Assembly (NCBI GenBank): GCA_023245695.1
Contig: JAHFJT010000031.1
Coordinates: forward strand, 1-9,441
DNA length: 9,441 bases
Origin: Candidatus Peregrinibacteria bacterium
GTDB lineage: Bacteria; Patescibacteriota; Gracilibacteria; UBA1369; UBA12463
Direction of reading: 5' to 3'
Below, in pieces: positions 1 through 5,914 of this stretch (position 1 is its first letter; each line of letters opens with the position of its first letter). The notes under the pieces were generated by a model. It saw only the letters and a program-made list of their open reading frames with translations. It was not told the DNA's origin and made no database searches. The translations under genes and the position numbers were made by a program.

Positions 1-4
1 CTGT

Positions 5-655
5 ATGCTGCAAAAAACTCTTACGTTAGCTCCTGCGAATTCTAAGGATATGCATCTCGATATCGATGCACGAGAGGTCGTCGAGATGATGAAATTTTAT
101 AAAACTCGAGATGTTTTAGACGCTGCACAACAGGATCCAAAATTTCTGAAATTGGAGACAGCCATTGTTTTTCGTAAGGATGTTATTGCGCAGCCTCTGC
201 AGGTTGCTCAGTACTCTTTCTGGGTAGATACATCTCCTATTTTTCGGCACGTCCGAAATCGTATTCAGGCTCAAAATGATCTTCGGATTTTTAGTCAGGA
301 GCTCATCGACCATACCGAGAAAAAACTTGGACATATGACCGTTCTCTCCAGTCCTTGGACTCCGGGTTCTGAGATTCAGGGCGCTCTCAGTCGTCGTCGT
401 CGGGAGCATCAGCATGAAATTGATTTCTTGGTTTCCTGCTGTTCGAATCCTGCATTTCATCATGTCTCAAAGAGCTTTATTCAGGAAAATGCCCGCTTTA
501 TGCCATCACAGAAGGAGTTCTTGGAGGGTTTCCGAACGAATCTTATTCGGCGAGTAGATGCCGTTCTTGCGGATCCAATCTACTGTTTAATTGATTCAGA
601 GTGGGATATTCTCGTACGATTGCGTATGTTTCTTAGTCGGCATGAGTCTCTTTAG
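5..655 (+). CDS. Hypothetical protein, possibly 5'-truncated by the window edge
   Basis: I do not recognise this 216-residue protein. The frame stays open to the first base of the window, so the ATG at 5 may be internal and the gene may begin upstream. The product looks soluble: there is no signal peptide or membrane segment. It is rich in charged residues and His, with a basic Arg cluster near residues 129-133 (encoded by a short GTC/CGT trinucleotide run) followed by a segment with adjacent cysteines (about 144-145). The codon pattern is continuous and the stop is TAG. The folP start follows 15 nt later with a -10-like hexamer between, so co-transcription with folP is possible but not required. 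No function is proposed. Confidence 0.6.
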   Translation: MLQKTLTLAPANSKDMHLDIDAREVVEMMKFYKTRDVLDAAQQDPKFLKLETAIVFRKDVIAQPLQVAQYSFWVDTSPIFRHVRNRIQAQNDLRIFSQELIDHTEKKLGHMTVLSSPWTPGSEIQGALSRRRREHQHEIDFLVSCCSNPAFHHVSKSFIQENARFMPSQKEFLEGFRTNLIRRVDAVLADPIYCLIDSEWDILVRLRMFLSRHESL

Positions 656-656
656 G

Positions 657-662
657 TATACT
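657..662 (+). promoter_or_regulatory. -10-like hexamer just upstream of folP
   Basis: TATACT lies directly after the stop of the preceding gene and ends 8 nt before the folP ATG. A start at the usual distance would produce an almost leaderless folP mRNA. No convincing -35 is visible 16-18 nt upstream and no Shine-Dalgarno sequence lies before the ATG. It is one of several hexamers placed this way in the window. Confidence 0.35.
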
Positions 663-670
663 CTTAGTGT

Positions 671-1849
671 ATGAATATTTTTTTTCGTGAAATTTCGAGT
701 TTGACCGAGGCGCAGCGCGAACTTCGTGCGCTTGGTGTTGATAGTGCGGGCGTGGGGATTATGGCAAAGAAGATGGTGATGCGTGTTTTTGCGATGAAGG
801 GTTTGTCGGTGCGTGCTGCAAATATTTTGAAACAGGAGTGTATCGCGGTTGGCGCTGATTTGGCGTTGCCAAAGGCCGCTTCATTTCTAGAAGGGGAGTC
901 GACCGACGCGATTTTGATGGCGAATGCTTCCCAGTTGGAGATGTTGCTTTTGAATTTACGAGCGCAGCCGTTTGGACTTCGAGAGCTGGGAGAGGATCTC
1001 AATGCTATTGTGCGACGCATTAAATTTGCTTACGATAAGCCGCAAATCATGGCAGTTCTGAATGTAACGCCTGATTCTTTTTCTGACGGTGGTGCGCTTT
1101 TTGAAGATGGTCGAGTGAGTTTGGAAAAAGTGGAGCGTGCGATTGAGCAGGCTATTGCCGATGGTGCGGACTGGATCGATGTAGGCGCAGAGTCGACAGG
1201 GCCAACCTCGAAAGATGTTTCCGTGGAAGAAGAGCTGGCTCGACTGCAGCCGGTTTTTGAGATGATTCGTGAGAAACGTTTTGCGGATCGAGTGAAGTTT
1301 TCGATCGATACGTGGAAGTCGGAGGTCGCGGATATGGCGATCCGGCATGGAGCTGCGATGGTGAATGATGTGACCGGACTACGAGGGGATCCGAGGATGG
1401 GGGCAGTGGTGGGAACAGGCGCACTTTGTGCGCTCATGTACTCCAAAGATCCCACCCCACGAACGACGCGTGAATCGGTGCAGTACGACGATGTGATGGA
1501 TACGATCACGACGTTTTTTGCTGAGCGGATTACGTATGCGCAGAGCCAGGGCGTGAAACTCGAGCAAATAATTCTCGATCCAGGCATGGGGGCGTTTGTG
1601 AGTGGCGACCCGAAGTATAGTTTTGAGGTGCTTCGACGATTGGCGGAACTAAAGGTCTTTGGACTCCCGATTCTTGTCGGGCCTTCACGAAAATCATTCA
1701 TCCCGGGCACGCTCGAAGAACGCCATGAAGGAGGATTGGCGAGTGCTACGATTGCGTATCTGAATGGAGCTTCGATGCTTCGAATGCACGAGGTGAGGGC
1801 GGCGAGACGGAGTTTGGATGTTATCTGGTTAACCAGATCAGAGCCGTAA
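671..1849 (+). CDS. folP: Dihydropteroate synthase, long form
   Basis: Condenses 6-hydroxymethyl-7,8-dihydropterin pyrophosphate with p-aminobenzoate to give 7,8-dihydropteroate in the cytosolic folate pathway. The TIM-barrel domain begins near residue 124. It shows NVTPDSFSDGG (131-141), DVGAESTGP (170-178), SIDTW with Asp213, VNDVTG (231-236), ILDPGMG with Asp303, the pterin-binding GPSRKSF (337-343, Lys341) and RMHEVR (371-376). At 392 residues it exceeds the usual 270-290. The extra ~120 N-terminal residues, containing an LKQE segment and a QPFGL segment, resemble what I recall from long-form bacterial DHPS, so I treat them as a known variant and not a fusion. Odd point: the usual STRPG loop reads STGPT, losing the conserved Arg. 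The ATG at 671 is the first in frame after the previous stop. FolK and the PTPS gene lie 1.4-2.4 kb downstream. Confidence 0.95.
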   Translation: MNIFFREISSLTEAQRELRALGVDSAGVGIMAKKMVMRVFAMKGLSVRAANILKQECIAVGADLALPKAASFLEGESTDAILMANASQLEMLLLNLRAQPFGLRELGEDLNAIVRRIKFAYDKPQIMAVLNVTPDSFSDGGALFEDGRVSLEKVERAIEQAIADGADWIDVGAESTGPTSKDVSVEEELARLQPVFEMIREKRFADRVKFSIDTWKSEVADMAIRHGAAMVNDVTGLRGDPRMGAVVGTGALCALMYSKDPTPRTTRESVQYDDVMDTITTFFAERITYAQSQGVKLEQIILDPGMGAFVSGDPKYSFEVLRRLAELKVFGLPILVGPSRKSFIPGTLEERHEGGLASATIAYLNGASMLRMHEVRAARRSLDVIWLTRSEP

Positions 1850-1923
1850 GCCAACTTCCAGAGATCGCGAGGAGCGCGAACTGCGTGGTGACGTTTTTTG
1901 CGTGATGTCTCATATAGAAACGG

Positions 1924-1947
1924 AGATAAGTGATTTTTCGCTTATCT
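1924..1947. terminator. Stem-loop between convergent folP and pfkB-family genes
   Basis: A 9-bp stem (1924-1932 with 1939-1947, one G-T wobble) closes a 6-nt loop. It sits 6 nt beyond the stop codon of the minus-strand kinase gene and 75 nt beyond the folP stop. There is no strong U-tract on either side, so it could be a weak bidirectional terminator or a 3'-end stabiliser. A smaller GC-rich hairpin (TCGCG-AGGAG-CGCGA, about 1864-1878) and a T6 run (about 1892-1897) also lie in this gap. Confidence 0.4.
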
Positions 1948-1952
1948 ATACG

Positions 1953-3176
1953 CTATGCGGCCACCTTCGTTACAGATGTTGCGACGATTTTTTGGAAATT
2001 ATCACGATCGAGGTACTCGATATTTGGTTTTGGACTCCATCCATGGAATCGAGAGATTGTGGTTGCTACTGTGAGCTGTTCTCGTGGTGAAAGCTGAAGT
2101 TGGCCTGTTTTGGCGAGTTTTTCGAGTGCCATGAAGACGCCAAGAAGGGTGTCTCCGCATCCGGTAAAACTTACCTCTTTTTTGCCAAGAGTTACGCCGA
2201 TGCTTTCTTGGATGATGGCTTGAATTGCCTCCAGGTCGGGTGGCTTCACCGTGATAATTTCTCCGGTTAGGTTGTCACAGAGGCTCACGGTTTTGTCTTT
2301 ATTCGTGACGAGAGCCCGTCGTGGGCCGGTCAGGCATAGCGCCATCGCGAGAACGTGAGAGGCATCTCCTTCTGACCGAATGCTTTCGAGCAGGTTTGGG
2401 CGTTTTCTTTGGAGAAAGGCACGCGCTTCTCCTGCGTTGAAGGCGATGAGATCGGTCGCTCTGAGGACGTCATCTTCGACGTCACTTGGGATGGTGCTTC
2501 TTCCCGGGGCGATGGTTATATTGGTTTTTGTACTGTGATGTTTGCGGTCGATCAGGAGCTTCCAGGCTGTTGTTTCTGGTGAGGTAGAGCTGATAAAAAA
2601 GTCTTGTCCAACCCCTTCTCGGCCGGGGAGTGCGTACTTCTCCGGGTTGAAATTTGGCGTATAGGAGAGATAGCTTTCATCTTGTTTGCCTGGAACGTAC
2701 CAGCCCTGACGGATGTCAGTATCTGGACTTTGAGGGATATAGGTTTGCGTTTCTCCTATGACGCGATGCATGAGGTCACGGAGCTGAAGATTCGTCGTGA
2801 GCGAGTGGAAAAAAGTCTGGGGACCGAGAACGCCATAGGCATCGAATGTCTCGAGTGTTTTTTGGTAAGCAACTGCGGTGTTCACAGTGTTTCCTCCGGG
2901 TTGAGTCTCAGCCTGGGTATAGTCGATTTTCATGACCCGCTTTTTTTGATTCTGCGGAGAGAAGATGAGTGATGAGACCGGGCTACCCATCGAGACTCGT
3001 GGGTTGTCGATTCGGACGCGATCCTGGGTGCTTCTCAAAAGATGCGCTACTTCAGGAGATGGTTTTGGATCGCGAATACGGGTGTCGGAAACGAAGCCAC
3101 GGGTTCCTGATAAAAAATTCATCGGCTGGATACGTTCGGACATACGGGTTTGGGGGTTGTGAAAACGCAGGGGCAT
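1953..3176 (-). CDS. PfkB/ribokinase-family carbohydrate or nucleoside kinase
   Basis: A 407-residue protein with the PfkB-family order. A substrate-side PGGNTVNTA is at 93-101. LIAFNAGE, with the N-x-x-E anion/Mg motif, is at 243-250. A segment like the family's V-T-x-G turn is near 290-295. The nucleotide-site motif TGCGDTLLG is at 338-346, with Asp342 in the catalytic-base position; the usual GAGD is GCGD here. PfkB kinases phosphorylate sugars, nucleosides or related alcohols with ATP, and the substrate cannot be read from sequence. The first ~85 residues are a non-typical extension, so the true start could be a later Met (12, 19 or 63). A promoter-like element just upstream of the first Met favours the long form. 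It runs against the folate genes, between folP and queD, and is probably a separate unit. The pentose-phosphate genes 3 kb away make a pentose or nucleoside substrate conceivable only. Confidence 0.8.
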   Translation of the reverse strand: MPLRFHNPQTRMSERIQPMNFLSGTRGFVSDTRIRDPKPSPEVAHLLRSTQDRVRIDNPRVSMGSPVSSLIFSPQNQKKRVMKIDYTQAETQPGGNTVNTAVAYQKTLETFDAYGVLGPQTFFHSLTTNLQLRDLMHRVIGETQTYIPQSPDTDIRQGWYVPGKQDESYLSYTPNFNPEKYALPGREGVGQDFFISSTSPETTAWKLLIDRKHHSTKTNITIAPGRSTIPSDVEDDVLRATDLIAFNAGEARAFLQRKRPNLLESIRSEGDASHVLAMALCLTGPRRALVTNKDKTVSLCDNLTGEIITVKPPDLEAIQAIIQESIGVTLGKKEVSFTGCGDTLLGVFMALEKLAKTGQLQLSPREQLTVATTISRFHGWSPKPNIEYLDRDNFQKIVATSVTKVAA

Positions 3177-3184
3177 GTTATGCT
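3157..3184 (+). promoter_or_regulatory. Candidate queD promoter with extended -10
   Basis: TTGTGA (3157-3162), a 16-nt spacer and TATGCT (3179-3184), preceded by a TGN extended -10. Transcription would start near 3191, giving about 33 nt of leader before the queD ATG. The element overlaps the first codons of the minus-strand kinase gene. Confidence 0.4.
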
Positions 3185-3189
3185 AAGAC

Positions 3190-3202
3190 CCCATTCTATG
3201 GG
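3190..3202. repeat. Short inverted repeat between opposing promoters
   Basis: CCCAT-TCT-ATGGG is a 5-bp inverted repeat with a 3-nt centre. It overlaps the -10 of the minus-strand promoter and the expected start point of the plus-strand one, where an operator could act. An arm this short can arise by chance. Confidence 0.25.
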
Positions 3203-3221
3203 TATCCTTTTCTTTTTACAA
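3193..3221 (-). promoter_or_regulatory. Candidate promoter of the PfkB-family kinase gene
   Basis: Read on the minus strand: TTGTAA (3221-3216), exactly 17 nt of spacer, then TAGAAT (3198-3193). The start point would fall near 3186, giving about a 10-nt leader before the ATG at 3176. It faces the plus-strand queD promoter, so the two polymerase footprints overlap. Confidence 0.5.
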
Positions 3222-3223
3222 CT

Positions 3224-3682
3224 ATGTTCGTTACAAAGGAGTTTACTTTTCATGCATCTCATTTTCTAACGAAGTACTATGGTAAGTGCGAGCGGCTGCA
3301 CGGTCATTCGTATCGGTTGGCGGTGACCGTGGAAGGCGAAATTGGCGAGAATGATATGGTGATTGATTTTGGCGTGCTGAAGCGTATCGTGGTGCGACGT
3401 GTGATCGATGTGTTAGATCATCATCATCTAAATGATTTTTTTGAAAATCCTTCTGCAGAGCGAGTGTGTGAGTGGATTTGGAGTCGGCTGGAGAACTTTT
3501 CTGAGTTGTTGCGAGATGAGGTGGCAGATCCGAATATTACTGAAGGTATGCGGAAATTTTTGATGAAGGGTGAGTCGGTGGATGCGGCTGTTGTGGCGCG
3601 CGAGACGAGTTTTGGCGTGCGACTGTATGAGGTGCGACTGTGGGAAACGGAGGGGTCGAGTGTACATATACGAGCGAAGTGA
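3224..3682 (+). CDS. queD: PTPS/QueD-family protein with a CExxHGH motif, probable FolB substitute
   Basis: A 152-residue member of the 6-pyruvoyl-tetrahydropterin synthase/QueD family. Zinc ligands are His13 (in FHASHFL), His26 and His28 (in HGH). The catalytic region reads C22-E23-R-L-H-G-H. The dyad region LDHHHLN (64-70) with Asp65/His66 is followed by NPSAERVCEWIW (75-86), and the pterin-binding Glu is Glu141 in LWET. In this family CxxxHGH marks QueD and ExxHGH marks PTPS-III, which makes 6-hydroxymethyl-dihydropterin from dihydroneopterin triphosphate in place of FolB. This protein satisfies both. With folK 41 nt downstream and folP upstream, a folate role is likely, though queuosine synthesis or both remain possible. 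The ATG at 3224 begins the conserved MFVTKEF strand; the frame extends upstream, but that part is antisense to the kinase start. It is longer than the usual ~120 residues owing to an insert near 93-127. The stop is TGA. Confidence 0.9.
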   Translation: MFVTKEFTFHASHFLTKYYGKCERLHGHSYRLAVTVEGEIGENDMVIDFGVLKRIVVRRVIDVLDHHHLNDFFENPSAERVCEWIWSRLENFSELLRDEVADPNITEGMRKFLMKGESVDAAVVARETSFGVRLYEVRLWETEGSSVHIRAK

Positions 3683-3723
3683 GTGTGTTTTGTTCCAGTT
3701 CCTGTTTTGTAATTTTTGGCAAT

Positions 3724-4284
3724 ATGCGTGGAATTTTTCTTGGTCTTGGGTCGAATTGTGGCGAGTGTTCACGGCTGATGCGTGATGCGTTGGTCTTGCT
3801 GGAAGAGCGGGGAGTAGTGATGGTGGCTAAGTCATCGCTCTATGAAACTGAGCCGATTGTGGGTGAGTGGCAGGATCGCGCGGCCGTGATGGAGCGGGGG
3901 AATTTTTTGAATGCCGTGGTTGAGGTCGAGACCGAACTGAGTCCGATGGAGTTGCTGAGTGTGTGCTTGGAAGTGGAGGCGCTTTTGGGTCGTGTGCGAG
4001 AGGGTGTTGAGCGCTGGAGTGCACGGACAATGGATATTGATGTGTTGCTGCATGGTAGTCAGGTGATACGAGAGGTTGGTGATGGGTTGAGCGGATTCGA
4101 TGGGTCAAATGGGTTGAGCTTGGTGGTGCCGCATCCCCTGATCCAGGAGCGGAATTTTGTGCTCGTACCTCTGGCAGAAATTGGCGGCGGGGTGTTGCAT
4201 CCAGTGCTTGGTGTTCGGGTGGCTGAGTTGCTTCGTGCGTCTAGCGATGGGCACCGAGTGTTGGTTTCTGGGGAGAAGTGGTGA
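3724..4284 (+). CDS. folK: 2-amino-4-hydroxy-6-hydroxymethyldihydropteridine pyrophosphokinase (HPPK)
   Basis: Transfers pyrophosphate from ATP to 6-hydroxymethyl-7,8-dihydropterin, giving the FolP substrate. Motifs in order: GLGSN (7-11), SSLYETEP (37-44), NFLNAVVEVET (60-70), the Mg-binding RTMDIDVLL (101-109) with Asp104 and Asp106, VVPHP (134-138) and ERNFVLVPLAEI (142-153). Length (186) is slightly above the usual ~160 because of a Gly/Ser-rich insert at about 119-131, encoded by a short direct repeat. The ATG at 3724 matches the conserved N-terminus; an in-frame upstream start near 3640 would overlap queD and add non-family sequence. There is no Shine-Dalgarno sequence. TGTAAT at 3708-3713 is a possible -10 ending 10 nt before the ATG. 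Co-transcription with queD is likely given the 41-nt gap. The coding strand is unusually rich in G and T with many GTG codons, as in queD. The stop is TGA. Confidence 0.95.
   Translation: MRGIFLGLGSNCGECSRLMRDALVLLEERGVVMVAKSSLYETEPIVGEWQDRAAVMERGNFLNAVVEVETELSPMELLSVCLEVEALLGRVREGVERWSARTMDIDVLLHGSQVIREVGDGLSGFDGSNGLSLVVPHPLIQERNFVLVPLAEIGGGVLHPVLGVRVAELLRASSDGHRVLVSGEKW
4082..4119 (+). repeat. 11-bp direct repeat inside folK
   Basis: ATGGGTTGAGC occurs at 4082-4092 and 4109-4119, with a partial copy (ATGGGT) at 4100-4105. It encodes the low-complexity insert GLSGFDGSNGLSL just before the PHP motif, consistent with a small tandem duplication in a surface loop. Confidence 0.6.
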
Positions 4285-4327
4285 GAGTTTTTGCATGTTT
4301 TCGTGATGGGTTTATGGAGGTTTTTTG

Positions 4328-4354
4328 CTGTCAGAAATTTACGACAGATTTTTT
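4328..4354 (+). terminator. Probable terminator after folK
   Basis: CTGTC (4328-4332), a 10-nt loop, GACAG (4343-4347), one A, then six T (4349-4354). It lies 43 nt past the folK stop. The stem is only 5 bp, but the T-run and position fit an intrinsic terminator closing the queD-folK unit. Confidence 0.45.
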
Positions 4355-4385
4355 GTGTATGTGTGCTGTTTTGCTGTGCTGTATC

Positions 4386-4414
4386 TTGCTTTTTTGGCTT
4401 CTGTTTGCTAGAGT
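4386..4414 (+). promoter_or_regulatory. Promoter in the folK-HNH spacer
   Basis: TTGCTT (4386-4391), 17 nt, TAGAGT (4409-4414), with a TGC extended -10 directly before it. Transcription would begin near 4421, about 110 nt before the HNH gene start, so the transcript would carry a long leader containing the palindrome and hairpin listed below. Confidence 0.4.
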
Positions 4415-4446
4415 ATCGGTACATATTGGAACTGCGGCACGCACGT

Positions 4447-4460
4447 TTTTCTTAAGAAAA
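4447..4460. repeat. 14-bp perfect palindrome
   Basis: TTTTCTTAAGAAAA is a perfect dyad centred between 4453 and 4454, about 30 nt downstream of the promoter-like element. It could bind a dimeric regulator or be a chance AT-rich dyad. Confidence 0.45.
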
Positions 4461-4467
4461 GGCCCGC

Positions 4468-4513
4468 AAAAATATCCGCCCATATGAGCCTCGGCTCGGG
4501 TATCTTTATTTTT
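4468..4513 (+). terminator. Hairpin with U-rich tail just before the HNH gene
   Basis: GAGC-CTCG-GCTC (4486-4497) is extended by CCC/GGG (4479-4481 with 4498-4500) across a 4-nt bulge. Flanking AAAAATA (4468-4474) can pair with TATTTTT (4507-4513) in the U-rich tail. It ends 16 nt before the HNH ATG. It could be a terminator or attenuator for the leader, or the 3' end of a short RNA of about 90 nt begun at the 4386-4414 promoter. Confidence 0.4.
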
Positions 4514-4529
4514 GTAACCTTTTGTTTAT

Positions 4530-5384
4530 ATGGAGAATCTCGAACAGTGGTCCGATGAGCAAATATTGGCAACGTGTATGCGGTATGGCGAAGAAGCGCG
4601 CAAATGGAAGAATAGATTTCTCGGACTGTTGCCAGAGGTGGAACGGAGGAAATTGTACCTGCAGAAGGGATTTTCTTCGATATTCCACTTTGCGCAGGTG
4701 CTTGGTGGCGTGAGTGAGGAGCAGGTGAGAAATGTGGTCCGCCTGGAAAAGCGCTTCCAGAAGACACCGGCATTGCACCATCTCTTGGTTCATGGCGAGG
4801 TAAGTATCCACAAAATGGAGAGAGTTGCCTTTATTGCCGAACCAGACAATGAAATATTCTTGGCGGATCAGGTGCAGATGCTGTCAAAGACCGCTCTCGA
4901 TACCCTTGTGAGAGATGCAAAATATGCTGAAGTAAAAAGTCTGGACGTCCAGACTTCTGCATTATCTACCATGGAAGAAACCATGCAAGTAGCTGTGGAG
5001 CTGGATGCCGAGGTTGCAGATAGGTTAATTGCGATGCGGAACAAAGGGATCGACATCAACAAGCTTCTTGATGAACTTCTGGATACCTACCATGAAGAAA
5101 TCCAGCAAACAAAAGAGCAGATCGGAGAGAGCTGCAAAGAAACCGAGAGCAGATATATCCCACAAGCCGTGAGAGATATATTGGCAAAAGAGTACGGAAC
5201 GAAGTGTTCGATCGATGGATGCGAACGACATTCTGAAGAAATCCACCATACCCAACGCTTCTCCCTCGCCAAGAGACACGATCCCCGGTACATGGCGCTC
5301 TTGTGCCACGAACACCACCAGATCGCGCACAGCAAAGACGTGCGGGTGCAGGAGATCAGGGCAAAGGTGCGAAAGCGGGAATAA
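4530..5384 (+). CDS. HNH endonuclease-family protein with DUF222-like N-terminal region
   Basis: A 284-residue protein with a C-terminal HNH nuclease fold. Cys226 and Cys231 (C-x4-C) start a zinc knuckle, completed by Cys259 and His262. His239-His240 supply the catalytic HNH histidine, and LCHEHHQIAH (258-267) closes the motif. The first ~200 residues are mostly helical and charged, resembling the DUF222-type region often joined to HNH domains. This family is common in bacteria and often multicopy, and its biological role is mostly unproven; a mobile or DNA-processing role is inference. The ATG at 4530 is preceded by T-rich sequence without a Shine-Dalgarno. The gene stands alone after the 245-nt spacer and ends 35 nt before the DUF192 gene. 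Its coding sequence is richer in A and C than the G/T-rich folK next door. It contains a perfect 20-bp palindrome at 4937-4956. Confidence 0.85.
   Translation: MENLEQWSDEQILATCMRYGEEARKWKNRFLGLLPEVERRKLYLQKGFSSIFHFAQVLGGVSEEQVRNVVRLEKRFQKTPALHHLLVHGEVSIHKMERVAFIAEPDNEIFLADQVQMLSKTALDTLVRDAKYAEVKSLDVQTSALSTMEETMQVAVELDAEVADRLIAMRNKGIDINKLLDELLDTYHEEIQQTKEQIGESCKETESRYIPQAVRDILAKEYGTKCSIDGCERHSEEIHHTQRFSLAKRHDPRYMALLCHEHHQIAHSKDVRVQEIRAKVRKRE
4937..4956. repeat. 20-bp perfect palindrome within the HNH gene
   Basis: AAGTCTGGACGTCCAGACTT is perfectly self-complementary, centred at 4946/4947 on an AatII-type GACGTC core. It spans codons 136-142, between the N-terminal helical region and the HNH domain. 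A perfect 10+10 dyad is expected about 0.01 times by chance in a random window of this length. RNA from either strand could form a hairpin. Confidence 0.85.
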
Positions 5385-5413
5385 TTGCACGTACCATGTT
5401 CATCACGTAAAAT
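5385..5413 (+). promoter_or_regulatory. Promoter of the DUF192-prs unit
   Basis: TTGCAC (5385-5390), exactly 17 nt, TAAAAT (5408-5413). The hexamer ends 6 nt before the DUF192 ATG, predicting a start at or within a base or two of the initiation codon, so a leaderless message. The element begins at the HNH stop codon. Confidence 0.45.
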
Positions 5414-5419
5414 GCCAAT

Positions 5420-5914
5420 ATGATCTTTTTTATTTTTATTGCGATTCTTTTTCGGGTGATATTTGGTCCACTGGATGCGCAGTCAATCCAGCAGACTTCA
5501 GCGAATGTGCTTGCGACGAATCCCGTACAGGCGACTCAGGTAACGCTCGAGAACTCCCAAAAACTGCAACAAGTATTCACCGTGGAGGTTGCACGGACAT
5601 ACGCGGAGCTTGAGCGAGGACTCATGTATCGGACGTCGATGGCGCAGGATCACGGCATGCTTTTTGTCTTTCATGATGAGCAGCCGCGGACGTTTTGGAT
5701 GAAAAATACGCTCATTCCCCTCGATATGATTTTCACGACGAAGGATGGCATGATTGTGAAAATCTGGCACGATGTGCCTCCGTGTCATATTACCGCGAAA
5801 TCTCCTACGTGTGCCGTGTATGCTTCTGGAAAACCGGCTGCGTACGTGCTTGAAATTAATGGAGGACTTGCGCAAAAAATGGCTTTAAAAGAGGGCGATC
5901 GGATGGTACTATAA
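5420..5914 (+). CDS. DUF192 family protein, signal-anchored
   Basis: A 164-residue protein with the DUF192 (UPF0127) signature: ERGLMYR (65-71), HGMLFVF (78-84), FWMKNTLIPLDMIF (92-105) and a C-terminal YVLEINGG (142-149) followed by LKEGDRMVL. A hydrophobic N-terminus (residues 1-16) looks like a signal peptide or membrane anchor, placing the domain outside the cytoplasmic membrane, as is common in this family. Cys122 and Cys131 could form a disulfide there. The family function is not established. The ATG at 5420 is chosen because it begins the hydrophobic segment; an ATG at 5412 opens only a 3-codon frame ending in TGA. There is no Shine-Dalgarno. The prs start follows 7 nt after the stop, so the two are probably one transcript, although they have no obvious functional link. 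Confidence 0.9.
   Translation: MIFFIFIAILFRVIFGPLDAQSIQQTSANVLATNPVQATQVTLENSQKLQQVFTVEVARTYAELERGLMYRTSMAQDHGMLFVFHDEQPRTFWMKNTLIPLDMIFTTKDGMIVKIWHDVPPCHITAKSPTCAVYASGKPAAYVLEINGGLAQKMALKEGDRMVL

Noticed and set aside
51..70. Near-palindrome (TGCATC ... GATGCA around GATATC) in the first gene
   Set aside because: The arms are short and the dyad is imperfect; expected by chance in a window of this size.
2969..3223. 85-residue N-terminal extension of the QueD-family frame
   Set aside because: It is antisense to the kinase N-terminus and unlike the PTPS family. The conserved strand begins at the ATG at 3224, and a promoter lies inside the extension.
3640..3723. Earlier folK start
   Set aside because: It would overlap queD and add 28 non-family residues before the conserved GLGSN strand.
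4278..4487. Small frame (69 aa, GTG start) with a hydrophobic stretch in the folK-HNH spacer
   Set aside because: It overlaps the folK end, has a low-complexity T-rich composition giving Phe/Leu/Cys by default, and runs through terminator- and promoter-like elements. No start signal.
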